Notes: generated by a model not told the origin, from the sequence alone. Positions 16,032 to 25,164 are shown, counted from the first letter of the stretch. The stretch: 64,000 bases of DNA from Trichococcus patagoniensis (GCF_003051085.1 NZ_QAOM01000006.1:1-64000), one strand, 5' to 3'. Numbers and translations: made by a program.

Positions 16032-17432
16032 CTATTCCGGAACTACATCCCCGATTGTATGCGGATAGATGTTCGCGATGACTTCTTTGTCGATTTTCTT
16101 GTTGAAATAGATGCTCATGACCAACGCAAAGACTTCCGCAATGGGAAACGCCCACCAGACGAACGAAACATCCCCCATCAAGGAAAGCAGATAGGCTGCC
16201 GGCAGCAGCACCACGACTTGACGAATCATGGAAACCCACAGGCTCAGACCGCCTCTTCCGAAGGCTTGGAACACGGAACCAGAAACGATGTTATAGCCTG
16301 CAGCAACATAGCAAAGGCTGATAATCCGCAAAGCCGGTATGCCTATTTCCAGCATTTCCTCGGACGCGTTGAACAGCTGCAGCAGTGTGCCGGGAATCAG
16401 CAAGAAAACGGCAGCGCCGATGAACATGATCGCTATCGCATACCTTTTCGACAAGGTGATGGTCTCCTTGATCCTTTCTTTTTGGTCGGCACCGTAGTTG
16501 TAGGCGATGATTGGAACCATCCCGTTGTTCAGGCCGAAAACCGGCATGAAGATGAAGCTTTGAAGCTTAAAGTAGACACCGAAAACAGCAGTCGCTGTAG
16601 GTGTGAAGCGAATCAAAATATTATTCAGGCTCAAGTTCAGGAAGGAGCCGACAGCTTGCATCAGAATCGAAGGGCCGCCGATGGAATAGATTTTTTTGAT
16701 CGTCTGCATGTCCGGGCGGAAGCCTTTAAACGATAAAGTGATTTCCTTATTGAAACGGACATTGAAAAAGAACGCCAGTGAAGCCGCGGTTATCTGTCCG
16801 ATCACGGTTGCGATCGCAGCGCCTCTTGTTCCCATCGCCGGAACGCCGAACCAGCCGAAGATGAAGATCGGATCGAGAATGATGTTCAGTATCGCACCTG
16901 TCGCTTGGGTCGTCATCGTGAACAAGGTCCTGCCTGTGGACTGCAGCAAGCGTTCCATGCTGACCTGCATAAATATTCCGATTGAGAAGACACAGATGAC
17001 TTGCAGGTAATCGATTCCGTAAGCGATGATTTCTGCATCCTTCGTCTGGAAGGAGAAATAAAGCGGGATAAAGAACAATCCCAGCGCCAAAAACAGCAGG
17101 AAATGCATTGCATTCAAAAAGATGCCGTTATCGGCCGTGCTGTTTGCGGCTGGGTAATTTTTTTCGCCGAGGCGTCTGGAAACCAACGCATTGATTCCGA
17201 CCCCGGTCCCGACCGCCAGAGCAATCATCAAGTTCTGCACTGGGAACGCCAAGGATACGGCCGTCAGAGCTTTTTCACTGATCTGGGCCACAAAAATACT
17301 GTCCACGACATTATATAAAGCCTGCACCACCATGGAGATCATCATTGGTACGGACATCGAGATAAGTAATTTGTTGACGGGCATGACACCCATCTTATTT
17401 TCCGCCATTGCTGGCTGTTTGTTTTGTTGCAT
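16032..17432 (-). CDS. MATE family efflux transporter
   Basis: A 466-residue multidrug/oligosaccharidyl-lipid/polysaccharide flippase-superfamily protein with 12 predicted membrane segments in two similar halves. The N-half has the typical VPMMISMVVQALYNVVDSIF and NALVSRRLG; the C-half has GLNNGMVPIIAYNYGA. Such proteins export cationic drugs or metabolites against Na+ or H+. Substrate unknown. A terminator separates it from the GyrI-like gene upstream. A long inverted repeat lies just after its stop codon. Confidence 0.9.
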   Translation of the reverse strand: MQQNKQPAMAENKMGVMPVNKLLISMSVPMMISMVVQALYNVVDSIFVAQISEKALTAVSLAFPVQNLMIALAVGTGVGINALVSRRLGEKNYPAANSTADNGIFLNAMHFLLFLALGLFFIPLYFSFQTKDAEIIAYGIDYLQVICVFSIGIFMQVSMERLLQSTGRTLFTMTTQATGAILNIILDPIFIFGWFGVPAMGTRGAAIATVIGQITAASLAFFFNVRFNKEITLSFKGFRPDMQTIKKIYSIGGPSILMQAVGSFLNLSLNNILIRFTPTATAVFGVYFKLQSFIFMPVFGLNNGMVPIIAYNYGADQKERIKETITLSKRYAIAIMFIGAAVFLLIPGTLLQLFNASEEMLEIGIPALRIISLCYVAAGYNIVSGSVFQAFGRGGLSLWVSMIRQVVVLLPAAYLLSLMGDVSFVWWAFPIAEVFALVMSIYFNKKIDKEVIANIYPHTIGDVVPE

Positions 17433-17456
17433 ATTTTTTTCCTTTCCAAAAAAGTG

Positions 17457-17477
17457 GAGCCGTCTATTCGACGGCTC
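17457..17477 (-). terminator. terminator between GyrI-like and MATE genes
   Basis: GAGCCGTC / GACGGCTC stem with a TTTTTT tail on the minus strand, past the stop of the gene at 17501. Confidence 0.75.
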
Positions 17478-17500
17478 GCCTTTTTTGTAGCTATAATTTT

Positions 17501-17977
17501 TTATGATTCATCTGCCTCTTGGATAGGCAATTCGATTTTGGTCAAGAATTCTTTAGGCGTGAAGCCTTTGCCGTTGTAGTAAGTTTCATAGGAGATGCCA
17601 TTTGTTTCGAAATCATGGAATGTCAACCACTGGTCCATTTCCTGGTAAAGTTTCGGGATTTCATTATAAGGGCCGATGTGCAGACAGGATACTCGTTTCC
17701 CTGACGGAATGATGGACATGCGGATATCATCCTGCGGTGGCAACATTTTTACGATCGGATAGCCGACTTCAATTTCGACGTTTTGCTTCGTGAATGAGTA
17801 ATAGATTGTGAAACAGGGACCTGCAGGCAGTTCTTCCAACAGATTCAGATAGGTGAGGATCTTTTCTCGGCATTCCTCTATCTTCGTCTGCATATTTTTT
17901 AGCGTCGTTTCCGTTTTGATGGAAATGACGCGTTGCTCCGGCTGATTGGTCAATGTGATGTCTGAAATTCTTCCCAT
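17501..17977 (-). CDS. GyrI-like / MerR effector-binding domain protein
   Basis: A 158-residue stand-alone GyrI-like (SOUL-fold) ligand-binding domain. It shows the family pattern of paired beta-alpha-beta units: PCFTIYYSFTKQNVEIEVGYP, then RVSCLHIGPYNEIPKLYQEM, and a C-terminal EFLTKIELPI strand. No DNA-binding domain is attached. Relatives bind hydrophobic drugs or, in the cyclopropanase group, hydrolyse toxic small molecules. Two more proteins of this fold occur in the window (40744-41202 and 52489-53145). Confidence 0.8.
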   Translation of the reverse strand: MGRISDITLTNQPEQRVISIKTETTLKNMQTKIEECREKILTYLNLLEELPAGPCFTIYYSFTKQNVEIEVGYPIVKMLPPQDDIRMSIIPSGKRVSCLHIGPYNEIPKLYQEMDQWLTFHDFETNGISYETYYNGKGFTPKEFLTKIELPIQEADES

Positions 17978-18062
17978 TTTACAAAACCCCCTTTAACAAG
18001 GCTTGCGATGCACCGACTTTAAAACTTCAATATAAGGATAGCATATTTTTCAGAAAAAAACC

Positions 18063-18080
18063 CACTTGATGCATCAAGTG
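18063..18080 (-). terminator. terminator overlapping the ClC stop codon
   Basis: The perfect palindrome CACTTGATGCATCAAGTG is followed on the minus strand by GGGTTTTTTT. The ClC stop codon (18074-18076) lies inside the stem. Confidence 0.75.
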
Positions 18081-19624
18081 TCGAAAAGTTGCCTCTTTTC
18101 CAATTGCTTCAGTTCTTTCTGAACGGTTTTCGCCAGACCTAGGTCCGTCAAAACATGCAAAGTATCCCCCGTCTGCATGACCGTTTTCCCTGTAGCGACA
18201 ACATTCTGTTGGCCTCTGCGGATCGAGGTAACCAACACATCCTCAGGCCAGCGTACAGCACGGATCTCTTTGCCGGAGAAATGGCTTTCGGCTCTGACCG
18301 GTAGATCAAACAGATATTTTTTCCCGTTGCGCTTGCTGTCATGCGAAGCAATAAGCCTTTCCAAAAGGCTTTCATAGATGGGATCCACACCCAGCAGATC
18401 GGCGGTGACAAAGGCGCTGAATGAACAAATGGCAAGCGGCATCAACTGATTCATCCCGCCGACCATCTCAGTCACCAAAATGATGGCAGTCAAAGGCGCT
18501 TTTCCGATGGCTGTGAAATAACCCGCCATCGCAAAAATGATGAAGTGCGGCAAATATTGAGGATCGAACGAAAGCAGGGCTAAAGCCGCTTTTCCGTAGA
18601 TGGCGCCCAAGATTGCCCCCAACGACAAGATCGGCAGAAAAATGCCGCCGGGAACATTCGCGCCATAGGAAATCATCGAAAATACAAAGCGCAGAACCCA
18701 TAAGCCAATCAACACTCCCAATGAGAGTTGCCAATTGCTCAAATGCAGGATCAGTTCGCTGCCTCCTCCGATGACCTGGGGAAGAAAATAGCCGATCGGG
18801 ATGACCAGAATGAATGGCAAGATTGCATTATACCGAGCCGGGATGAATGGAAGCTTGCTGTAGATGTTCGGCAAAGACAGGACCACTTTGGTGTATAGCC
18901 AGCCATTCAATCCCAGAAAAACGCCCAAGCCAATAACCAAGCCGTAATAGGCGATCGGGATCGTGTTCATCATGCCGATGTCCAGCGCTGGAGTCAAACC
19001 AAAGATGTTCAAGGACACAAAATTTGCCACAAGCGCGGAGGAGAAGGTCGTGATGGCAAGCAAAGGGGAAAAATTATGATGGACTTCCTCGAGGACAAAC
19101 ATCAAGCCTGCCAAGGGCGCATTGAAAGCTGCCGCCAAACCGGCGCCGGCACCGCTCGAAAGCAAAATCTTCTCTTCGACGTCATCCCCTTTTGTGAGAC
19201 TGCTGATACCTTGTCCCACTGCGGATCCCAATTGGATGGAAGGGCCCTCCCTTCCTAAGAAGAGACCCGATCCGATTGCCAGCAGACCTCCGACAAATTT
19301 TTTCCAGAGCACCGGCCACCAGTTAAGGCTGATGATTCCTTGGACTTGTCCCTCCACTTGCGGAATACCGCTGCCCTTGATGTTGGGTTCGCTTTTGACA
19401 AGTTTTCCGACGATGACCGCGGCTACCACTGAAAAAATCACCCAAGGGATAAGCCAGATTGGTTCTTCTTGCATGTAGTGATAGCTTTCAATCACTTTCT
19501 CCAATATAAATTCAATTCCTAATCTGAAAAGACTGACAATGAAGCCTGCCGATAAACCTACAAGTGTTCCTTTTGCAAGGTAAACTACGCGTTCATCAGC
19601 CATGAGCTTCCTGTAGATATCCAA
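18074..19624 (-). CDS. ClC family chloride/proton exchanger with C-terminal RCK (TrkA_C) domain
   Basis: A 516-residue ClC transporter with the canonical selectivity signatures GSGIPQ (central Ser), GREGPS (gating Glu) and, later, GANVPGGIFLPILSLGA. About 12-18 membrane helices are followed by a cytosolic TrkA_C/RCK-C domain from about residue 430 to the end (AVRWPEDVLVTSIRRG...MQTGDTLHVLTD), which is common in Firmicute ClCs and probably binds a nucleotide or ion. It is likely a Cl-/H+ antiporter for acid resistance. No fluoride riboswitch is upstream and the filter motifs are of the chloride type. Confidence 0.9.
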   Translation of the reverse strand: MDIYRKLMADERVVYLAKGTLVGLSAGFIVSLFRLGIEFILEKVIESYHYMQEEPIWLIPWVIFSVVAAVIVGKLVKSEPNIKGSGIPQVEGQVQGIISLNWWPVLWKKFVGGLLAIGSGLFLGREGPSIQLGSAVGQGISSLTKGDDVEEKILLSSGAGAGLAAAFNAPLAGLMFVLEEVHHNFSPLLAITTFSSALVANFVSLNIFGLTPALDIGMMNTIPIAYYGLVIGLGVFLGLNGWLYTKVVLSLPNIYSKLPFIPARYNAILPFILVIPIGYFLPQVIGGGSELILHLSNWQLSLGVLIGLWVLRFVFSMISYGANVPGGIFLPILSLGAILGAIYGKAALALLSFDPQYLPHFIIFAMAGYFTAIGKAPLTAIILVTEMVGGMNQLMPLAICSFSAFVTADLLGVDPIYESLLERLIASHDSKRNGKKYLFDLPVRAESHFSGKEIRAVRWPEDVLVTSIRRGQQNVVATGKTVMQTGDTLHVLTDLGLAKTVQKELKQLEKRQLFDT

Positions 19625-19667
19625 AGGTTATCCCTTCTTTCTCTTATTTTAATGTTTCGAATAAATC

Positions 19668-19705
19668 AAACCGCCTAAAACTATGTGCATAATTTTAGGC
19701 GGTTT
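19668..19705. terminator. terminator after argS and its 3' structured repeats
   Basis: Stem AAACCGCCTAAAA / TTTTAGGCGGTTT with a short loop and T-rich flanks on both sides. It closes the minus-strand transcript that carries argS and the three repeat elements. Confidence 0.7.
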
Positions 19706-19713
19706 TGGTTTTT

Positions 19714-20092
19714 ATCTCGCTCTACTTAGTCGAGTTCTGATTCGCAGAGTTCTCCGCCTAAGCTGATAACCACACGCGGACAAAAAACGTCCGCTTTGTG
19801 TTTGTCCTCTTAGTGCTCGAACTCTACCCGCGAATCATCTCATCCCTTTTAGTCGAACTCTGAATTGCAGGGGATTCCGCCTAAGCTGACATTACGTCAC
19901 GGCCAAAAAACGGCCGTTCTCGTAATGTCCTCTTAGTGCTCACCCCCTACCGCAATTCATCGTATCCTACGCAAACGCGTTCTGAAAAGCAGATACCACT
20001 ACCGTTTCGCAAATAACGTAGTGAACAAAAGCGGTTCACTTCGTTATTTGCTCCAACGTCCGGGTATCTAAACGCTTTTCATCTCGCTCTAC
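19714..20092 (-). repeat. array of three structured repeat elements (B1-B3) behind argS
   Basis: Three elements of about 97 bp: 19739-19836, 19862-19958 and 19984-20080, at a pitch of 122-123 bp. Each folds as stem 1 (7 bp: GATTCGC, GAATTGC or GAAAAGC with its exact complement), stem 2 (AGAGTTC, AGGGG or AGATACC with its complement) and a long stem 3 closed by an A6C or A4GC loop. Stems 1 and 2 differ between copies yet stay paired, while the internal loops CCGCCTAAGC and CTTAGTGCTC are identical in B1 and B2. The 12-bp direct repeat ATCTCGCTCTAC bounds the array (19714-19725 and 20081-20092) and overlaps the argS stop codon. Confidence 0.85.
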
Positions 20093-21786
20093 ATTTTTTC
20101 TGGGGATTGGACGCCTAGGAGTCTTAGGCCTTCTTGCAGGACTGTGGCTACGGACTGCACAAGTGCCAGACGGGCATTGCGTTTGTTGTCTTCCACCAGC
20201 ACTTTTGTGTTGCCATAGTATTTATTGAATGCTTGGGACAAGTGGATCGTGTATTTCGCGATCACGGATGGCTCGAATTTTTCGTAGGCTTGTTGGATGA
20301 TTTCAGGGAAACTGTTCAACAATTTCACGACTTCCCATGCGTAAGCGTCATCCAAGCCAAGGTCAGCCGCTTCGGTCGTGTCCAGTTCGACTGCTGCTTT
20401 GCGCAGGATGCTCAAGCCGCGTGCATTTGTATATTGGACGTAAGGGCCCGTTTCGCCTTCGAATTGCACGACTTCCTCCAAATCGAAGTCGAAATTGTTC
20501 AGACGGTCATTTTTCAGGTCATGGAAAACGACGGCGCCGACGCCGACTGCTTTCGCGACTGCTTCTTTGTCTTCCAAGGTAGGATTCTTCTCATTGATCT
20601 GTTTCAAGGAAAGTTCGGTCGCTTCGTTCAGGACTTCCTCAAGCAGGATGACTTTGCCTTGACGCGTCGACAGTTTCTTGCCGCCTTGCGTGATCAGGCC
20701 GAACGGGATATGGTGCATGTTTTCTGCCCAGTCGTAGCCAAGCTCTTTCAGAACGGCTTTCAGTTGTTTGAAGTGGTTGCTTTGTTCATTGCCGACTGCA
20801 TACAGGGACATCGCGAAGTCATAATTGCGTTTGCGGTAGATTGCCGCAGCCAAGTCGCGGGTGATGTACAGTGTTGCGCCGTCCGATTTCTTTATTAGAG
20901 CCGGATTCAGATTGTATTTTTCCAAATCAACGATGGTTGCGCCGCGGTCTTGGGTCAGGATACCGGCTTTGTCCAGCAGTTCAACGACTTCATCCATCTT
21001 ATCGTTGTAGAAAGCTTCGCCGTTGAAGGAATCGAAAGTGATCCCCAACATATCGTAGATTTTCATAAATTCCTGCAGCGACTCGGAACGGAACCACTCC
21101 CAAAGATGCAAAGCTTCCTCATCGCCATCTTCCAATTTTTTGAACCAAGCGCGGGCTTCGTCGTTCATGGTATCGTCTGATTCTGCTTCCGTGTGGAAAC
21201 GGACATATAAAGTCAGCAATTCATTGATCGGCTCAGCTTTGACTTTCTCTTCGTCGCCCCACAATTTGTAGGCCACGATCAGCTTGCCGAATTGGGTTCC
21301 CCAGTCGCCCAAGTGGTTGATTTTGATCGGGTTGAAGCCGACTTTTTTCATGATGTTGGCCAAAGAATTTCCGATTACCGTAGAGCGCAAGTGTCCCATC
21401 GAGATCGGTTTCGCGATGTTCGGCGAGGACATATCGATCGGCACATTGCCGCCTTTTCCGATGTCGGCTGTTCCGAATGCTTGCTTCTCGGCAGCAATTT
21501 CATGCAAGACCGCATTCGTTACCGCTGCTTTTTCAAGGAACAGGTTGACATACGGGCCCACCGCTTCCACCTTTTCAATGTAAGGATGGTTCAGTTGTGC
21601 CGCCAAATCTCCGGCGATGGCTTGCGGCGCTTTGCGCAACGCTTTCGCTAGTGCGAATGCCGGAAATGCGACGTCCCCGTGCTCTGTATATTTAGGTACT
21701 TCCAGCAATTGGTACACTTGATCGTAGGTTAAATGCTCCGGTACCAGCTTTTGAATCTCTTCAGCAACAATCTTTTTATAATCCAT
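20089..21786 (-). CDS. argS: arginyl-tRNA synthetase
   Basis: A 565-residue class I aminoacyl-tRNA synthetase charging tRNA-Arg. It has the N-terminal Add1 domain, the HIGH-like signature in [15 protein letters not shown], the KMSKS-like loop KKLSTRQGK, and the C-terminal anticodon-binding DALR helical domain ending APEKM-style (QSPEKM). The length is normal for the family. It is a single gene under T-box control (leader 21885-22180). Its stop codon TAG lies in the sequence that also borders the structured repeat array, so the natural 3' flank was remodelled by that element. Confidence 0.97.
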   Translation of the reverse strand: MDYKKIVAEEIQKLVPEHLTYDQVYQLLEVPKYTEHGDVAFPAFALAKALRKAPQAIAGDLAAQLNHPYIEKVEAVGPYVNLFLEKAAVTNAVLHEIAAEKQAFGTADIGKGGNVPIDMSSPNIAKPISMGHLRSTVIGNSLANIMKKVGFNPIKINHLGDWGTQFGKLIVAYKLWGDEEKVKAEPINELLTLYVRFHTEAESDDTMNDEARAWFKKLEDGDEEALHLWEWFRSESLQEFMKIYDMLGITFDSFNGEAFYNDKMDEVVELLDKAGILTQDRGATIVDLEKYNLNPALIKKSDGATLYITRDLAAAIYRKRNYDFAMSLYAVGNEQSNHFKQLKAVLKELGYDWAENMHHIPFGLITQGGKKLSTRQGKVILLEEVLNEATELSLKQINEKNPTLEDKEAVAKAVGVGAVVFHDLKNDRLNNFDFDLEEVVQFEGETGPYVQYTNARGLSILRKAAVELDTTEAADLGLDDAYAWEVVKLLNSFPEIIQQAYEKFEPSVIAKYTIHLSQAFNKYYGNTKVLVEDNKRNARLALVQSVATVLQEGLRLLGVQSPEKM

Positions 21787-21884
21787 ATTTTTTCTGCTCC
21801 TTTATTATATGCCTCTGCCTATCCTCATGATGAATGGATCACTTGTCTTCTCGTAGGTGCCGCAAATGCGCGATAACGATAAAA

Positions 21885-22180
21885 AAAGCCCCTATTCTGC
21901 CCTGGCAAAATAGAGACGAACATCCGTGGTACCACTCTAATTCGATAAAGCAATACAGATGGGCTCTGATTAGTTTATCCTTTTGAACCGTTAACGGGGC
22001 TAAACCGAATGACGCTACTCACAAATGTTCCTTACAATCTGTCCGATGAACAGAGGACTGCGCTTGTTTTCGAGTCATTTTCTCTGAAGGGCGTTTCCTT
22101 CTTCGCTCCATTGCGGGCTTCCACCTTCCCCGCTCGCTGTGAACATTGCTCGAAGTACTTTCTTCATCAATGAATGTGAT
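21885..22180 (-). promoter_or_regulatory. T-box leader of argS
   Basis: On the minus strand the leader contains the T-box core AGAGTGGTACCACGG (about 21923-21937), then a terminator, CTCTATTTTGCC / GGCAGAATAGGG, and seven T (21888-21916). The stem I region begins near 22180 with GATGAAGAAAGTACTTCGAG. The candidate specifier codon is CGC at 22060-22062, in the context AAGCGCA between CTCGAA and the returning TTCATC strand, which codes for arginine and matches the gene. Uncharged tRNA-Arg would favour antitermination. Confidence 0.9.
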
Positions 22181-22241
22181 TACTATCTGTAATACTATAT
22201 CAAAGCCGGCCCAGTTTGTCTAATGGATTTTCAATGCCGCA

Positions 22242-22853
22242 TCATTCAGCTGGATCCGTGAGCTGCTTGGGACGGCTCATCCAAATGCTTTCCGAATAGT
22301 CCATGAAAATTTTTCCGATCCACGATTTTTTGCGGTGCACTTCGCGGAAACCGATCCGTTCATAAACACTCTGGGCCCTTCCGTTGCTGTCGACGACATC
22401 CAAGGCGAAAGTTCGGTAAGGCTCCGTTTCGATTAGTTTGAGCAGCATCTGGCCGGCAACACCCTGGCGACGATCGGCTTCATTGGTCGCCACGCACTCA
22501 AAATAGAGCGTCTCATCATCGATTGGTAAGGGATTTCCGTATTCTTTATGGAAGCTGAAATACCCGACATGTCCCCATATAAATCCGAAATTGGCCAGGA
22601 AATCTTCTTTGTTTACCTCCATGGCGCGGCGCTGGTTGGTCGAACACCCCACCATTGCGACCGGGCGATCGCCGTACATCGCAACACGGATCAGGTCCTC
22701 CTGCAGGACTCTGCGGAATCCTCCCAATAGGCGCTCAATATCGCGATGCAGCGTCTTCATGTCCTTGTAGTAGCTGGTGACGAAAATTTTTCTGACTTCC
22801 TCTTTTTGTGTTTCCGATAATTGGCTCATTTTCGCTATCGTTATTTCTGTCAT
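22242..22853 (-). CDS. GNAT family N-acetyltransferase
   Basis: A 203-residue acetyltransferase of the GNAT fold. The acetyl-CoA loop is visible in RRQGVAGQMLLKLIE, preceded by the strand YFECVATNE and followed by the YERIGFREVHRK end motif. The acceptor is unknown. The frame opens 7 codons earlier, but GAAGGGAAG stands about 6-8 nt before the ATG at 22853. The alpha/beta hydrolase gene lies 48 bp upstream in the same direction and may share its transcript. Confidence 0.8.
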   Translation of the reverse strand: MTEITIAKMSQLSETQKEEVRKIFVTSYYKDMKTLHRDIERLLGGFRRVLQEDLIRVAMYGDRPVAMVGCSTNQRRAMEVNKEDFLANFGFIWGHVGYFSFHKEYGNPLPIDDETLYFECVATNEADRRQGVAGQMLLKLIETEPYRTFALDVVDSNGRAQSVYERIGFREVHRKKSWIGKIFMDYSESIWMSRPKQLTDPAE

Positions 22854-22901
22854 GTTTTTCTTCCCTTCATGCAAATCTCTCTTATTATTTGATCCGCTGC
22901 A

Positions 22902-23660
22902 TTATTGCTGGCGGTTGTTTCCGATGAACGTTGTGATGGCTTCAACAGATTGTTGTTGCTGCTGTTCGGCGCTGATGGATGCAGTCCCGTCTCCCGCCTG
23001 CATTCCATAATCGCCGAATTGGGCATGATTACCGCCAACCAGTTCGATTTCGGTATAGTCAGCCGGCAGCTTTCGTTGCGCTTCGTCGTAGCTTTCGCGG
23101 TTCAGGACTTCATCTTCCGAACCGTAGAGGGAAAGGACCGGAAACGGTGCTGCGGTCAAATCTCCTGACGGATAGGATGCCAGGAAAATGAGACCCGCGA
23201 CTTCGTCAGCTTGGTCAGCCGCAAAACTGGAAGCCATGACTCCACCCAAGGAATGCCCCGCGAGATACCAATCCTGCACACTATCTTCCTGTTCCATGAT
23301 CGTTTCTGCCGCATTGGCATCAAAGACCGCCAAATGGAAAGGCATCTTGGCGACGACCACCAACAAATCCGCTTCGGCCAAGCTGCGCAGCAAAGGCGCA
23401 TAGGCTTCCGCTTCCACCTTTCCGCCCGGATAAAAGATAATGCCTTCCTCCGGATTTTCCCCATTCGGCGCAAACGTGATCGCATCCTCGGTCTCGGTGA
23501 TGGTGATCGATCCATCCGATTGCAGCGCTTCGATAGCATCCGCTGTCGCTTGGTAGTAGTCATTCACGTACCAAAAAAACGCACCTGCAGCAATTACTAT
23601 CAGCAGAGCCAAGCCGATCAGTATTTTACGTATCCAGTTGGATTTCCTGTTTTTTTCCAT
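22902..23660 (-). CDS. membrane-anchored alpha/beta hydrolase
   Basis: A 252-residue protein with an N-terminal membrane anchor (IRKILIGLALLIVIAAGAFFWYV) and an extracytoplasmic alpha/beta hydrolase domain. The nucleophile elbow is GHSLGG, the acid region SLYGSEDEVL, and the catalytic His lies in GGNHAQFG. EEGIIFYPGGKV gives the oxyanion-side strand. This is the dienelactone-hydrolase-like/PF12695 architecture; the substrate is unknown. A C-terminal polyglutamine stretch (EQQQQQS) is unusual. Divergent from the AlkD-like gene. Confidence 0.85.
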   Translation of the reverse strand: MEKNRKSNWIRKILIGLALLIVIAAGAFFWYVNDYYQATADAIEALQSDGSITITETEDAITFAPNGENPEEGIIFYPGGKVEAEAYAPLLRSLAEADLLVVVAKMPFHLAVFDANAAETIMEQEDSVQDWYLAGHSLGGVMASSFAADQADEVAGLIFLASYPSGDLTAAPFPVLSLYGSEDEVLNRESYDEAQRKLPADYTEIELVGGNHAQFGDYGMQAGDGTASISAEQQQQQSVEAITTFIGNNRQQ

Positions 23661-23765
23661 AATATCCTCCTTTGGATCATGATTGCACTTTTATAAAAAC
23701 TGTTCTAAAGTAATCATGATGAGTGACCTATGCGTCCCATCGCTTATGAAAGGCAGGTTAAAACG

Positions 23766-24422
23766 ATGTGGTATGATGGCATTTTTGAATCTTTGCTGGC
23801 ATTACGTGATGAAGAGCGCGCCCTCCAGATGTCGGCCTATATGCGGAATCAATTCCCGTTTTTGGGTATCACAACGATTCCGCGGAAAGCAGCCTATAAA
23901 AAATTTCTTGCAACTGCAAAAAAAGAAAAGAGAGTCGACTTCGATTTCGTCGATCAGTGCTTCGAACGGGTTGAACGGGAATTCCAGTATGCGGGCGTCG
24001 ACTATCTGCTGGCTGTCCAGGATTGCCTGGGTCCGGAAGACTTGGCGAAGCTGAAGCAGTACATCCAGACAAAATCTTGGTGGGATACCGTCGACGGACT
24101 GGATGGAGTTGTCGGATCGATCGTCCAACGTTATCCGGAATGCAAACCGATTCTCTTGGAATGGAGCGTGGCGGACGACATTTGGCTTCGGCGCGTCGCC
24201 ATCGATCATCAACTCGGTTTCAAAGAAAAGACGGACACCGATTTACTGGCAGAAATCATCAAAAATAATTTGAACCAAAAGGAATTCTTCATCAATAAAG
24301 CGATCGGTTGGAGTCTGCGCGACTTCAGCAAAACGAATCCCGATTGGGTGCGCACGTTCCTTTCCTTGCATAAGGACGGACTGTCCAATCTGAGCATCCG
24401 CGAAGGCAGCAAGTATGTCTGA
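23766..24422 (+). CDS. DNA alkylation repair protein (AlkD-like)
   Basis: A 218-residue all-helical HEAT-like repeat protein of the AlkD/AlkC family, DNA glycosylases for 3- and 7-alkylpurines. Diagnostic parts are SAYMRNQFPFLGI, the Trp-rich WWDTVDGLDGVVGSIV with the catalytic-type Asp, WLRRVAIDHQL and FFINKAIGWSLRDFSKTNP. The length equals that of Bacillus AlkD. The start was set at 23766, where AGGCAGG precedes the ATG by about 9 nt, rather than at the ATG 12 codons earlier, which has no ribosome binding site. It is followed by the convergent DHFR-like gene. Confidence 0.9.
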   Translation: MWYDGIFESLLALRDEERALQMSAYMRNQFPFLGITTIPRKAAYKKFLATAKKEKRVDFDFVDQCFERVEREFQYAGVDYLLAVQDCLGPEDLAKLKQYIQTKSWWDTVDGLDGVVGSIVQRYPECKPILLEWSVADDIWLRRVAIDHQLGFKEKTDTDLLAEIIKNNLNQKEFFINKAIGWSLRDFSKTNPDWVRTFLSLHKDGLSNLSIREGSKYV

Positions 24423-24434
24423 CCGAAAATATTC

Positions 24435-24971
24435 TTATTCGTTTATCGGTTCGTAAGTGAGCTGCACCAAACCGGAATCGAACGTTTTCGCCGCTATCAA
24501 TTGCAAAGGCAGCTCTTTGTTGCTCTCTTTGAACAACGGAATCCCTTCACCGAGCAGAATCGGGATGATGGATACGGTGTAGCTGTCGATCAGGCCCTTT
24601 TCACGGAACAGGTCGATCGCTTCGGACCCGCCATCGATAAAGATGTCCTTTCCGGGTTTGCGCCGGATCTGATCCAACAGATCCTCCACTGGTCCGTTGT
24701 AAAAATGGACCTGACCATCAGAGCCTCGCTCCGTTCGCGAAAACACAAAACATTCACGGCCTGCGTGCGGGAATTCCCCGCCGAAAGACAGCACCTTATC
24801 ATAGGTCTTCCGCCCCATGATGACAGTATCGATCGTTTCGATAAAATTCGCATAACCGTAATCTTCATCAGATCTGGCGACACTGTCGAGCCACTCGATA
24901 TTTCCGTCCGAATGCGCGATGTAGCCATCCAGACTGACTGCGATATATACTTTGACGTTTCTCTTTTCCAC
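24435..24971 (-). CDS. dihydrofolate reductase family protein (RibD C-terminal type)
   Basis: A 178-residue protein of the RibD_C/dihydrofolate-reductase-like fold. It has VYIAVSLDGYIA at the start, VIMGRKTYDKVL, and the NADPH-binding IFIDGGSEAIDLF. Stand-alone members in Firmicutes (YyaP/YwjB type) have no assigned substrate and are unlikely to be the housekeeping DHFR, which has a different N-terminus. A promoter-overlapping palindrome (25001-25014) suggests repressor control. Confidence 0.85.
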   Translation of the reverse strand: MEKRNVKVYIAVSLDGYIAHSDGNIEWLDSVARSDEDYGYANFIETIDTVIMGRKTYDKVLSFGGEFPHAGRECFVFSRTERGSDGQVHFYNGPVEDLLDQIRRKPGKDIFIDGGSEAIDLFREKGLIDSYTVSIIPILLGEGIPLFKESNKELPLQLIAAKTFDSGLVQLTYEPINE

Positions 24972-25000
24972 CTGAACACCCCCATGACTTGTCTACCCCA

Positions 25001-25014
25001 TATAGTCAACTATA
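25001..25014. promoter_or_regulatory. operator-like palindrome upstream of the DHFR-family gene
   Basis: TATAGT-CA-ACTATA, perfect arms with a 2-bp centre, about 30 bp before the start codon at 24971. On the minus strand a TTGTCA (about 25024-25029) followed after 17-18 bp by TATATG places the palindrome in the promoter core. This arrangement resembles MarR-type repressor sites; the regulator is unknown. Confidence 0.45.
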
Positions 25015-25068
25015 CGCTTGGTTGACAATCAAGGAAAGAATTTTTCGTTCGGAAATTGGGAAAACCGC

Positions 25069-25101
25069 AAAAAAGACGATTCAGTGCGAATCGTCTTTTT
25101 T
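25069..25101 (-). terminator. terminator after the barnase-barstar pair
   Basis: A perfect 14-bp stem, AAAAAAGACGATTC / GAATCGTCTTTTTT, with a 5-nt loop. Confidence 0.9.
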
Positions 25102-25164
25102 GCGTTCAGCCTTATTTTTAGGTTGACAATCAGGCATTTCCCACTTCGTTTACTTGCATAAACT

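Noticed and set aside
18074-19624. The ClC gene as a fluoride exporter (CLC-F), given the fluoride riboswitch nearby
   Set aside because: Its filter motifs GSGIP and GREGP are those of chloride exchangers, it has its own transcript, and no fluoride aptamer precedes it.
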